A stretch of DNA of 64,000 nucleotides. Source: Parietaria judaica. Its lineage: Eukaryota > Streptophyta > Magnoliopsida > Rosales > Urticaceae. The notes beneath the pieces are model-generated. The model was given only the letters and a program-made list of their open reading frames with translations. It was not told the origin of the DNA and made no database searches. A program made the translations under genes and the position numbers. Below, piece after piece: positions 1 through 10,045 of the stretch (position 1 is the first letter of the stretch; the number at the start of each line of letters is the position of its first letter). Location: positions 14,306,842 through 14,370,841 of the forward strand of contig OX940861.1 in NCBI GenBank assembly GCA_954871525.1, given 5' to 3'.

Positions 1-445
1 TATAAATATCCGACTAAGTTCGGAGCGGAGGAGCTAGCTAGAGCGTAAGCGCCGGAGGAATCCTCGACTCACCGCAGGAATAATCGACTCCCTAGAGGAA
101 GGTCCGAGCGCCGTCCGACTCCCGTCTTCGCCCTCGGCCCCCGTCCTGAGCACCGTTCGACTCCCGTCTCGGCCATCCGCCCTCGGGTTAGCGGAGGAAT
201 CGCCGACTTTCTAGAGGAAGATCCGAGCACCGTCCGACTCCCATCTCGGCCATCGGCCTCCGGCTTGTCCAGGAAAGCCCAGGTACACCCCCTTAACTCC
301 TATATTGAACTACGTGATGACCTGATCCCACTTGGCTACAAATGGGTACGTAGGCAACCTCGCTACATGTGACAAGGTACGACATCATATACCATCACCC
401 TTGGTTCAACCAGTCATCCACTGCGTCATCCCTTGAGTGATATGT
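1..445 (+). mobile_element. Gypsy-type LTR fragment
   Basis: GC-rich sequence resembling the LTRs further right. It contains the block GAACTACGTGATGACCTGAT followed by GGGTACGTAGGCAACCT, which recurs at 58120-58175 and, in reverse, at about 18636-18690. Similar blocks are known in the LTRs of Tat-like gypsy elements, so the assignment is partly from family knowledge. The left part holds degenerate repeats of the form GAGGAATCxxCGACT. The element is cut by the window edge, and the right limit is where base composition turns AT-rich. No coding capacity is seen. Confidence 0.6.
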
Positions 446-714
446 CAGGAAGAAAAAATGCATTGACGCGTCTATTTTAATAGCATTTCCCTATCAAATC
501 TATATAATTTTATAATTAAAAATATAAAATTACAGAGAAAAAAAAAAGAACGCATGGTAAAACATTTGCTTGTTCTATACATTTGTTGAAAAAGCATGCA
601 CCTTGCCGCGCGAATATTTTATTATATATGTAATAGTAATTGTAATACTACATGTGGGAGAATTTGGAATCTTAAATTATTATATATAAACTATATTTTT
701 ATAGTTGAATGATA
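446..714. other. AT-rich spacer, nothing recognised
   Basis: Low-GC sequence between an LTR fragment and a hAT-like element. No gene, repeat unit or RNA was recognised. Confidence 0.5.
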
Positions 715-722
715 TTTCATAG

Positions 723-1560
723 TAGGGCTGAAACCGGGAACCGGGAATTTGACTATTTTTTGTCCCTGTCCCGGAAAAACCAGGACACAGTTATCTGTCC
801 CGGTTCTGGTTATGGTTCTGAAAAGTCCTTGTTTTTTTTTTTTTAAATCAGAACCGGGACACCGATTAAAATCCCGATTTTTTTAGGACCAAAATCCGGG
901 ACGAAAACCGGGACAAAATCCAAGACAGAAACATGAAAAAAAAACCCACTAAGTACAAATCCAAAATGCAAAATACCAAATCCGAGTACAAATCCAAAAT
1001 GCAAAACACCAAATTCGAGTACAAAAGCAAATTACAAAATACCAAATGCAAGATCCGAGTTCACGTCGTGAACTTCATAATACCAATTTCATATCTCAGT
1101 GCAAAAAACCGAGTCTAAAATGCTAAATAGTAAATACCGAGTACAAAGAAATCAATTTTTTTTTTAACAAAACTACATATAAGAAATGACATGTTAAATA
1201 AAATATCGAGTAATGGGCTGAAAAATAAATGACATGTTAAAATAATGGGCTGAAAAATTAAATAATGGACTAAAAACCTAACTAGTAAACGACATATAAA
1301 AATGACATGTTAAAAAAACGACAAACTTATAACAAAACGACAAACTTATAGCAAAACGACATAAAACCGGAACCGGGACAAGAAAACCGGGAATTTCAGA
1401 TTTTGAACTAGTTTTGGTTTTTGGTTTTTCAAACCGGAACCGGGACGTCCCTTTTTAGGGTATGGTAAAAAAAAGAAACTGGTTTTTTACCAAAAACGGT
1501 TCGGTACTGGGACCAGAACCGGGACGAAACCGGGAACCGAGTACAAAATTTTCACCCCTA
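723..1560. mobile_element. Non-autonomous hAT-like element, ACCGGG-rich ends
   Basis: The ends are TAGGGCTGAAAC and, read from the other side, TAGGGGTGAAAA. The flanking octamers TTTCATAG (715-722) and CTTCATCG (1561-1568) agree at 6 of 8 positions, consistent with an old 8-bp target duplication. Both subterminal regions are packed with AACCGGGA-type words. The middle holds short repeats around CAAATCCAAAATGCAAAA. A second copy begins at about 60537. The ORFs inside are by-products of the repeats and look non-coding. Superfamily assignment rests on end sequence and duplication length. Confidence 0.65.
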
Positions 1561-1568
1561 CTTCATCG

Positions 1569-2172
1569 TTCATAATGTACATTAAAAAAATGTCCTTTGA
1601 ATAGCTATTTTTAAGAAATTTTGGACTAAAATTTGGTAAAGAAATAAAAAGAAAGAAGAGAATAGCACGTGTTAGGCATGGCATCTTTGGATTCCCTAAA
1701 TCCCAGCCACAAACCACCGGCAGAATACCCACTTTACCATTATAAGACAATGATGTCGTTTCTTAATATACCCCCCCAAAAAAAAAAAAAAATTATATTG
1801 AGAATATTTGAGAGTAACGCCCTCTTTTTTTCTTCTTATTTTTTTTATATTTTCATTTGAATTTGAATTTTTAAAATAAAATATCAGTTGGTTTAGGACT
1901 TTAGGACATCGTTTTAATATTTCAACGACGTTGTCGTTATTTTAAAATGGGTCTCCAAGGACTCATTAAATATTTTGTGGAGTATTTTCAAGAAATTCCA
2001 AATATATTTGAGGTGATATTAAAAAATTGATTTAAAAAGCTCAGGGAAACAACAATTTTCGGACTATAGTCATGATATTAGTATCGAGTTTTTATACTTA
2101 TAAAACCCACATAAATACTTTTTTTTTCTTTACCTTTTTTTGTTTTGTTTTGAGATTTCTCATGTCAAATAC
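1569..2172. other. AT-rich spacer, no gene seen
   Basis: About 600 bases of AT-rich sequence with an A-run near 1780. No homology-bearing ORF or structured repeat was recognised. Confidence 0.5.
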
Positions 2173-2186
2173 TTCAATATGATACA

Positions 2187-2339
2187 ACCAAGCTTGTTTG
2201 GCCTATAGGTAACACCACTACATACCTATTCATGAGTCTCGGCCAATAATGTCACATGTTCTTACATTGAATATATTTAGTAATGCGAGAGTGCATCGTA
2301 ACATTGGCCGATAGTGCCACCCCATTAAAAAAAAAAACC
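2187..2339 (+). mobile_element. tRNA-derived SINE, internally deleted copy
   Basis: Starts with an A-box-like region (TTGGCCTATAGGTAAC), lacks the B-box segment present in the copy at 29530-29744, and continues into the family's 3' body (TTACATTGAATATATTTAGT, CATCGTAACATTGG) and an A-rich tail. It is flanked by TTCAATATGATACA (2173-2186) and TTCAATCTGATACA (2340-2353), 13 of 14 identical. That is the size and form expected of a duplication made by target-primed reverse transcription. Movement would have depended on a LINE enzyme from elsewhere. Confidence 0.75.
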
Positions 2340-2473
2340 TTCAATCTGATACATGCGCGTGTGAATAACGTAATTTCCGCGTAGACACATCTGACAAACC
2401 AAATTGAGAAAGCAAATTTCACAATAAACAACTTTGAGTACTTGTGCCACAACCGCAACTATAAAAATAGAAA

Positions 2474-4029
2474 GGGTTAATTGCGGCAAAAATACCCAAC
2501 CTTTGGCAATATTCTTCGATAGGTACCCAACCTCAATAAATGTAGGCAAAAGTACCTAATGTCGCACTTTTGTCGCCGACCAACGAACACCGTTAGACAC
2601 CTGCCTACGTAGCCGTTAGGCTGTCTCATGTGGCATGCCACATGGCACAAGCTGACACATGGCCAAAGGTTGGGTACTTTTGCCGCTACGTGGCATTTTT
2701 TTTTCTTTTCTTTCCCATTAGCCCACATGTTTATTTTTTTTACACATATCAAACATAATCAAATAATTTCATAAAATAAGTATTTATAAAAAGAATATGT
2801 TTTATTTTTTTAAATAATAAAATAATTCCTTAAAAATTATTAGTTTTAATATATTTTAAAAATTATTATTTTTATTTCCCGAGGCACATATTTTTTTTTT
2901 TTTTTTTACATATGTCAAATATAATCAAATAATTTTATATAGAAAAGTATTTATAAAAAATATTTTTTGTATTTCTTTTAGGAGTAATTTATAGATTTTA
3001 AATACTTGACATTATTTAATATACACATATGTATTGTAAATCTTGTTTGATATTATAAAAAAATATTTAATATAAAGACATGTATCGTAAACCTTGTTTG
3101 ATATTGTAAAATAAGAAAAAAAAATTACAAGAACAAAAAATTAACATATATTGTATATATATGTGTATGTGTGTGTATTAAATACCAATTGAGTTTGTGA
3201 TTTCGAATTTATATTAGTACCAAAAATGCATGTTTTATTTTATTTTTCACTTTAAAACCAAAATAACGCTATAAAGGTTAAACACAATTTTTACCAATCA
3301 ACAAACTTTCGGTTTAAATTCATTTTGAACCGTATTTGATACAATTTTTTTTAATCATGCCTTAGTTACGTATATGGTATGTGTCTTCAAAAATCATATC
3401 ATGCCTTAATTTTAATATTAAAATGCCCATGATATTATATACAATAATTTTTTAGTTTCAAAAATTGAATATAATGTATTTAAAAATTATAAATTATTCC
3501 TGTAAGAAAAACAAAAAATAATTTTTTTTATAAACATATATTTTATAAAACTATTTGATTATATTTGACATATTAAAAAAATTAAAATATGTGCCACGGG
3601 TAAGAAAAAATTAATTTTTTAAATAATTAAAATTAAATAATTTTTAAGAAATTATTTGATTATTTACAAAAATAAAACGTATTCTTTTTTATAAATATTT
3701 ATTTTATAAAATTATTTGATTATCTTTGATATGTGTAAAATATATATATATATATAAAAAAGTGTGCCAACGGGAAAGAAAAAAAGTTGATTTTTTTTTA
3801 ATAAAAATGGCACGTGGCGGTGAAAGTACCCAACGTTTGGCCACGTGGCGGCTTGTGCCACGTAGCACGCCACATGAGACAACCTAACGGCCACGTAGGC
3901 AGGTGTCTAACGACGTTAGTTGGTCGGCAACAAAAGTGCAACGTTACGTATTTTCGCCTAGATTTATTGAGGTTGGGTACATATAGGAGAATATTACCAA
4001 AGATTTGGTATTTTAGCCGCAATTAAGCC
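2474..4029. mobile_element. Long-TIR Mutator-like non-autonomous element (1.56 kb)
   Basis: Left end GGGTTAATTGCGGCAAAAAT; right end reads toward the left as GGCTTAATTGCGGC. Exact 9-bp target duplications AAATAGAAA lie at 2465-2473 and 4030-4038. The terminal repeats run inward for about 250 bases and include the phrase 'tacccaacctttgg' and several CCACGTGGC words. The AT-rich interior is also partly inverted (about 2740-3000 against 3530-3780), so the whole element can fold back. A 9-bp duplication with long TIRs is the hallmark of Mutator-like elements. No transposase is encoded, and the ORFs within are shadows of the repeats. Confidence 0.85.
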
Positions 4030-4279
4030 AAATAGAAATAAGTAAAGAAAATCCAGTGGTGTGGTAATTGGGAGGGAATAGAATTCCTTATCCTTGGTCG
4101 AAAAATGCTTAGATTATTCCCCGAATAACCACATTTCATCACACGAGTTCTTATACATGATCATCTCAGAACGTGCATTTGCATCGCCAACTCATCCCAT
4201 TGCCAAGATCGCCATTATTCCGGCATCAGATCCTCCCTCTCACTCTCCCACTCCCAAATGCCTATTTAGCTCCATTACC
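4030..4279. other. Upstream region of the 5'-nucleotidase gene
   Basis: Short stretch between the Mutator-like element and the proposed start codon at 4280. It becomes C- and T-rich from 4190, as plant 5' leaders often are. An ORF running through it from 4094 is not needed to explain the gene. Confidence 0.4.
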
Positions 4280-7200
4280 ATGCGAATTTTCAGGAAGTCC
4301 GCCTCCGATTTCCTCTGCCTCTGCCTCTCCTCTCGCCTCCGCTTCGTCCCCGGGAAGACGCCGCCGATTCGCTTCGCAGGTTCGGCTCCGAGTTTCTCAT
4401 TTCGCTGTTTGTTTGTATGTGTTGGTTCTATGCGAGCGATTTTGGGGGAAAGTGGGATGAGATTGCGGAGTCGGTGGGTTGATTTTGCTGAGATGGTTTT
4501 GGTGATTGAGAAATTGGATTTTTAGGTGCTTCTTGGTGGAGCTTAGCTTGGAGGATTGTTAGAGTGTGGGACTTTAAGCGAGACCAACCAGAGGTAAGAA
4601 GATGTCGGCGAAAGGTTTCTCGATTCTCAGGGGAGGTGTTTTTTTTTTTTTTTTTTTTTTTGAAGTTTGAACCTTGTTCTATAATAAAAAAAAAAATCTT
4701 TATTCATCTGTATTAAATCGAAGAAATAAATGGTGTATTGGGAGTATTGAAAGCAGGAGATCAGTTGAAAAGTCAGGGAATTGAGGGTTTTTTTTTTTAA
4801 GTTTGAACCTTGTTCTACGCGCGTGTTTCAAAAAAAAAAAAAAAAATCTTTATTCATCTGTATTAAATCGAAGAAATAAATGGTGTATTGGGAGTATTGA
4901 AAGCAGGAGATCAGTTGAAAAGTCAGGGAATTGAGGGGTTTTTTTTTGCTGCCTACTTGGAAAAACATAGGAAAGCACTGAGTTTCTGTTGGCACTCTTG
5001 CGTGACGTATTGTATTTGTCTTTACGTATAGAGTTGAATAATTGTATGTAACTTAACTTCCTTGATAACTATGTAGTAATCTCGAGCACTAGTTTATATG
5101 GAATTATCATAATTTTCATCGTCCTGTTTTCTGAAAATCTGTATCAGGAGGAGGAGCTAGGGAGTTGCATTTTTCGAGTTTCGCAATGGACGTGAATCAT
5201 TCGAATGTTTCGGGCGACAATTTGGCTCGTTCCGGCCACGCGAATTCCAAAGGTGGTGTCGGTCTGGAACCGTTGATATGGTCGTCTCCGGAAGGGGATC
5301 GGAATATTGAGATCGGGAAGCATATCTTCTGTAACCGATCGCTCAACATGAAGAACATCGTGGCTGTCGGGTTTGACATGGATTACACTCTGGCGCAGTA
5401 CAAGTCCGAGACTTTCGAGTCCCTTGCGTACGAAGGCACGATCAAGAAATTGGTGTATAATTTGGGATACCCTTCTGAGGTTAGTTTGCATATCATTTTG
5501 TAACTCATGTTGTTTCTTTTATGATTTTTGGTTCTTTTAGCTTGATGACTGAAGTTAAATGGCTTATCACGCAGTTGCTCAACTGGTCTTTCGACTGGAA
5601 TTACATGGTCAGAGGCTTGGTTCTCGATAAGAAACGAGGCAACATCTTGAAGGTTGACCTCATTCATCAACTTTTTCTTTCATTAAACACACATTTGTTT
5701 TCGGTTTTGTTGTTTTGTTGATATGCAATTCCGTGTCTTTCAGATGGATAGACACAAGTATGTGAAAGTAGCATATCATGGGTTCAAGGAGTTGTCGAAG
5801 GAAGATAAAGTCGGGACCTATGGTAGTACTTTAATCCGGGACGCTTTTGATGAGCCTGACTATGCTCTCGTTGATACCCTTTTCTCACTAGCCGAGGCCT
5901 ATCTGTTTGCCCAGCTGGTTGACTTTAGGGACAACAACCCCGGAAAAATTCCAGACAGTACGGAGTAAGAACATCACTTTTCTGTGTTTATTTTTGGTAG
6001 CATCTTAATTTTCTCACGCTCTATGACTTCCAATGATTATTGGTAAATAATTTTTGTTTTATACATTCCGTTTTCAGTTATGCTCGTATGTACAAAGATG
6101 TGAGAGCGGCTGTTGATCTATGCCATCGTGACGGAACTTTGAAGCAAATGGTTGCAAAAGATCCCAAAAGGTAATTTAAAGTAACACTTCAAATCTCTAA
6201 TTAATCAATAAGTAATTCTCACATCTTTTCCTTAAATACACTGAAGGTATATCAATGAAGATGCCTCATTGGTTCCCATGCTTAACATGCTCCGGGATTC
6301 TGGCCGTTCGACTTTCTTGGTGACGAACAGGTATTGGTTTATCTTATTAAAAATATATATTTTTTCTTTAATATATATGTGTGTGTATATCTTTCTAAGG
6401 CTTTGGTATATATCGTACAGTTTGTGGGACTACACAAACATTGTGATGAATTTTCTCTGCGGGGCCCGGACACTAGAGGGTAGTCGAAAATGCAATTTTG
6501 ATTGGCTACAATACTTTGATGTCGTCATCTCTGGCAGGTCATATGCTTTCCATTTTTCATTTACTTGCTACAATAAAACATGAAACTTTCATTTTTTGGA
6601 CTAAGAATATTTTAGTATGTAGTTTGTATACGTACTTGACTGATTTTTGGAAATAAAAAAGAAACTATTTGTCCATTTATGCCATTCATTTTCTCCTTAG
6701 CATTATTAATTTCATAATCATAAAAGTGATATTACAGTGCAAAGCCTGGGTTCTTTCGGGATGATATCCGTGCCAATCTGTTTGAGGTAGACTTGAAGTC
6801 TGGGATGTTACTTAATACGGATAATGGCTCTCCAATGCCTCAGGTTGGTCGGTGTATTAACACATGATGCTATATATATATATATTTATATCTATCTATA
6901 TGTATGTATCTTAACTCAAACACTTTTTTCACTGTTTCTCTTTGTGTGGCCTTTGAAAAGGTGGGAGATTTCTCGCCGAGCTTGTCATTAAAGAGATTGA
7001 GCAAGTCATGCAGGGTTTTCCAGGTACTTTGTTTTAGATTAAGATAATATTCCATTCATATCTTAATATAATTATATGAATATGAGTATAATATATATGT
7101 TCAACCTTGCTTACTGCTATTTTTCATGAACAATTATCCAGGGAGGCAATGTTGGTCACCTGCATAAGTTACTTTCAATCGAGTCAAGCTCCCAGGTGAA

Positions 7201-9017
7201 ATATGTTACTGTCTTTTGGAGTTCGAGCAAGCTAGACATAGACGAACCTTAATTTTTATGTATTGCCAGAAACATGTACAATTGTTGAATTTTTATTCCG
7301 ATACTGATACCTTCTTACAGGTTCTCTACGTGGGGGATCATATCTACGGAGACATTTTACGGAGCAAAAAAGTTCTCGGTAATGCTCATTCTTAATGTTC
7401 CAACACATCGAGTGGCAACCCTGTTTGAAATAGAATTATTTATTGTGATCCCAAGCTTTCAGCCTTGCCACGGGTTAAGAATCGAGAAATTCCAATTTTA
7501 CCAAAGTGTTCATCCTAAATCCTCGATAGTAACTAAGTTAAAATACGACTAATTAATAATTAAATAATTAGAATGACATTATAAATAAAGACATAACATA
7601 ATAATGGAGCAGGACATAACTGAATAGCCTGAAAATAACAAAATGAAACTATGATTAATTTTGCGGACGTAACACTATTCTCTTACTATTTTTTTTTTAT
7701 CTATACTCCACTGTTCTGGGCAAACAGGGTGGAGAACTATGCTTGTTGTTCCGGAGCTAGAGAGAGAAATCGATCTACTTTGGAAACTGCGTGACACTCG
7801 CAAGGTGTTTATATTTTATTAAGCTTTCTACTTTTTAGTTCACATTTCAGGCCTTAATTTTATACCATACCCTAATGCGGTTTAATTTCAATATGAACTT
7901 GTACCCGCATCGTCTTATGTAGCAACTCCGCTTGATGAGGAATGAACGTGATCTCATCGAAGATAAAATTCACCATTTGAAATGGTCCCTCAAGTAAGCA
8001 CCTTAATATAATCCTGTATTGCGCCGTTACATAAATTTAGCAAGTTAAATGCAAATTTGGCGTTCTGTTTTCAGATTTGATGACATTTGCATAGAGGAGA
8101 AGCAGAAAATAGCCTCGGATTTGGATGCTTTAGAGGTGAGACAATTATCAAATCAATGCTAACATATTAAGCCTTTGCAAGCTTGAATAAAGACATTTTT
8201 ATTTGTACGGTCTTACAGGCCGAGAGAGAGCGAGTTCGTCTGAGTCACCAAATGGGTCAACGCGAAAATCACCATACGGTATAGATATCTCTATGCTCAA
8301 AACATTGAGCTGACTTTTCTTGACAATTATTTCTTACTGTTTGCCATTAATTACAGTTCCATAAGGTTTGGGGTCAACTCATGAAGACTGGCTATCAGAA
8401 CTCTCGCTTTGCTCATCAGGTAACTAGTTTTGTTGAATCCCTTACAAGTCCTTTTACTGGTGTTGCTATCTTAGATTAATTTGCAGTCCTGAACTTTGTA
8501 TATAGGTGCAATTTGTTCCCGAATTTTAGATTTTGACAGCAATGCCCATATATTTCTTAAATATAACACATTGCCCTCTACAAGTTAAAAAGTAACGAAA
8601 AATGTTAAACTTGTGCTCAAGCATGACTTATTCGAATGTATCTTTGTCGATTTATTTCGTGACGGACGATACTACTCACTAGGCTATGACATACGACTAT
8701 ATAGGTTCTCCGTAGTCTTTTACAGTAATGCCCCTTGTATTTACAAAAAGTATAATTTTAATTTATGGACTAACGCATAACTTGTTTGAGGGTATCTTCA
8801 ACAGGATTGTTCCCGAGTAGTCAGTGGAAACTCGGTTTTATTTATTAATTAATTAATTTATTTATTATGTACTTAACAAAGTGTATTTATACAGGTTGAG
8901 AGATTTGCGTGCTTGTATACCAGTCAAGTCTCCAACTTGAGCTTATATTCTCCGGACAAGTACTACCGACCAAGCGAAGACTTCATGCCTCACGAATTTG
9001 ACATAATCCCTATGTAA
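4280..9017 (+). CDS. HAD-superfamily 5'-nucleotidase (IMP/GMP type), 17 exons
   Basis: Predicted purine 5'-nucleotidase that removes phosphate from nucleoside monophosphates such as IMP and GMP. Exons: 4280-4379, 5148-5479, 5575-5652, 5744-5964, 6078-6170, 6247-6330, 6421-6537, 6738-6843, 6961-7023, 7142-7195, 7321-7378, 7728-7804, 7923-7993, 8075-8135, 8219-8278, 8357-8419, 8895-9017. All junctions are GT-AG and in frame, giving 586 residues. HAD motif I is FDMDYTLAQYK (Asp110 and Asp112), motif II is FLVTNS (about 298-303) and motif IV is YVGDHIYGDIL (about 420-429). The C-terminal third is rich in charged helix (WKLRDTRK to ENHH) and ends HEFDIIPM. Exon 1 is inferred from splice phase alone. 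It adds a basic N-terminus (MRIFRKSASDF...) that could be an organelle targeting signal; otherwise translation could start at Met47 (5186). Function is from family knowledge. Confidence 0.88.
4640..4940 (+). repeat. Tandem duplication of about 150 bp in intron 1
   Basis: A block beginning at a T-run plus AAGTTTGAACCTTGTTCTA and ending AGTCAGGGAATTGAGGG occurs twice in direct succession, at about 4640-4788 and 4789-4938. The copies are nearly identical apart from T/A-run lengths and a small difference around 4700 and 4820. It lies inside intron 1 of the 5'-nucleotidase and does not touch exons. Confidence 0.85.
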
Positions 9018-10045
9018 TTACGGAGGGCAAAACGGGAAGAAATAAATATTGCATAGCTTCTCTCGAGCCTTAATTAACCTTTGTGTTTTCGCTCAATGAA
9101 ATTAGTGGCTTACACTTAGCAAGGTGTAAATCAAAAGCTAGTAATGAAATTAATTCATTAATAAATGTGTTGTAGTTTTCAATTAAAGCCTTCTGTTTTT
9201 TCGTCGTTATCATTTATGTCAATAATAAAAAAGCAGATATATAGATATATATTGTAGCTCAAAGGTTTGCTATTTCCAACCTCCTGTTACATTTATTATG
9301 CTAATAAATTTTGTTGGCTAAATTCTTTAAATGCTAGTTAGACCAAATGTCGTTTCATGCTTAAATACTCTTTGTTTTTGGCTTTATTTATTTATAATAA
9401 TCACTTAATACTTAATACAATATCTAGGAAAATAAATATGGACCTCTAGTTAGGCCTTGTATAAATGGCCGACTAGGTTGTCATTTTCGTTGTATACTAT
9501 ACTGACATGTAATGTAGAAAAATATAATCTTATCATAAATATATATATATCTAATATAGATGTTGACTAAATATGACGAATTTTGGACCTTAAGAATTAC
9601 CCTCTTCATTTATTAGATGAAGAAATATTTTCTAAGGTGAACATAAAAGAAAATTACTTAATAAAAAATTATCTTGCAAATCAAACTCTAATTATTCGCA
9701 TTGGCGCGTTTTTTTTTTTTTTTTTTCATATTAGAATTGGAACGACATTGCGCGAATGTTTTTATTTTTTATCTAATCTTGGGCATTGCACTTTTATTCA
9801 AGGATAATTGAATACTTAATCCTTGATTATGAGGTCACATTATAAGACTAATTAAATTCATCTGCTTTTGCAAAATATCTCCAACGTCACAACAAGAATC
9901 AAGCCTCTAATGCTAAGCTAATTCTATGTGTACAAATATATCCCAAACATCAATCACACAGAAAAATCCTCACCTTTCCCTTATTTTTTCTCACCTTACC
10001 AATCGGAGGAAAAGATCCGGTTCCGTTCCCCGTGAATCGTTCTCT
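9018..10045. other. Spacer between convergent genes
   Basis: 3' flank shared by the convergent 5'-nucleotidase and receptor kinase genes. AT-rich, with an AATAAA-like word (AAATAAAT) near 9041 that could serve polyadenylation of the plus-strand gene, and a T-run near 9712. No further gene is seen. Confidence 0.45.

Noticed and set aside
933..1118. Small lysine-rich ORF with repeated KSKMQNTK
   Set aside because: It translates a short DNA repeat inside a hAT-like element; the second copy at 60529 has changed the frame.
4094..4525. 143-codon ORF spanning the first exon of the 5'-nucleotidase as a separate gene
   Set aside because: It runs through the exon 1 donor and into the intron; the splice-consistent model explains the coding-like part better.
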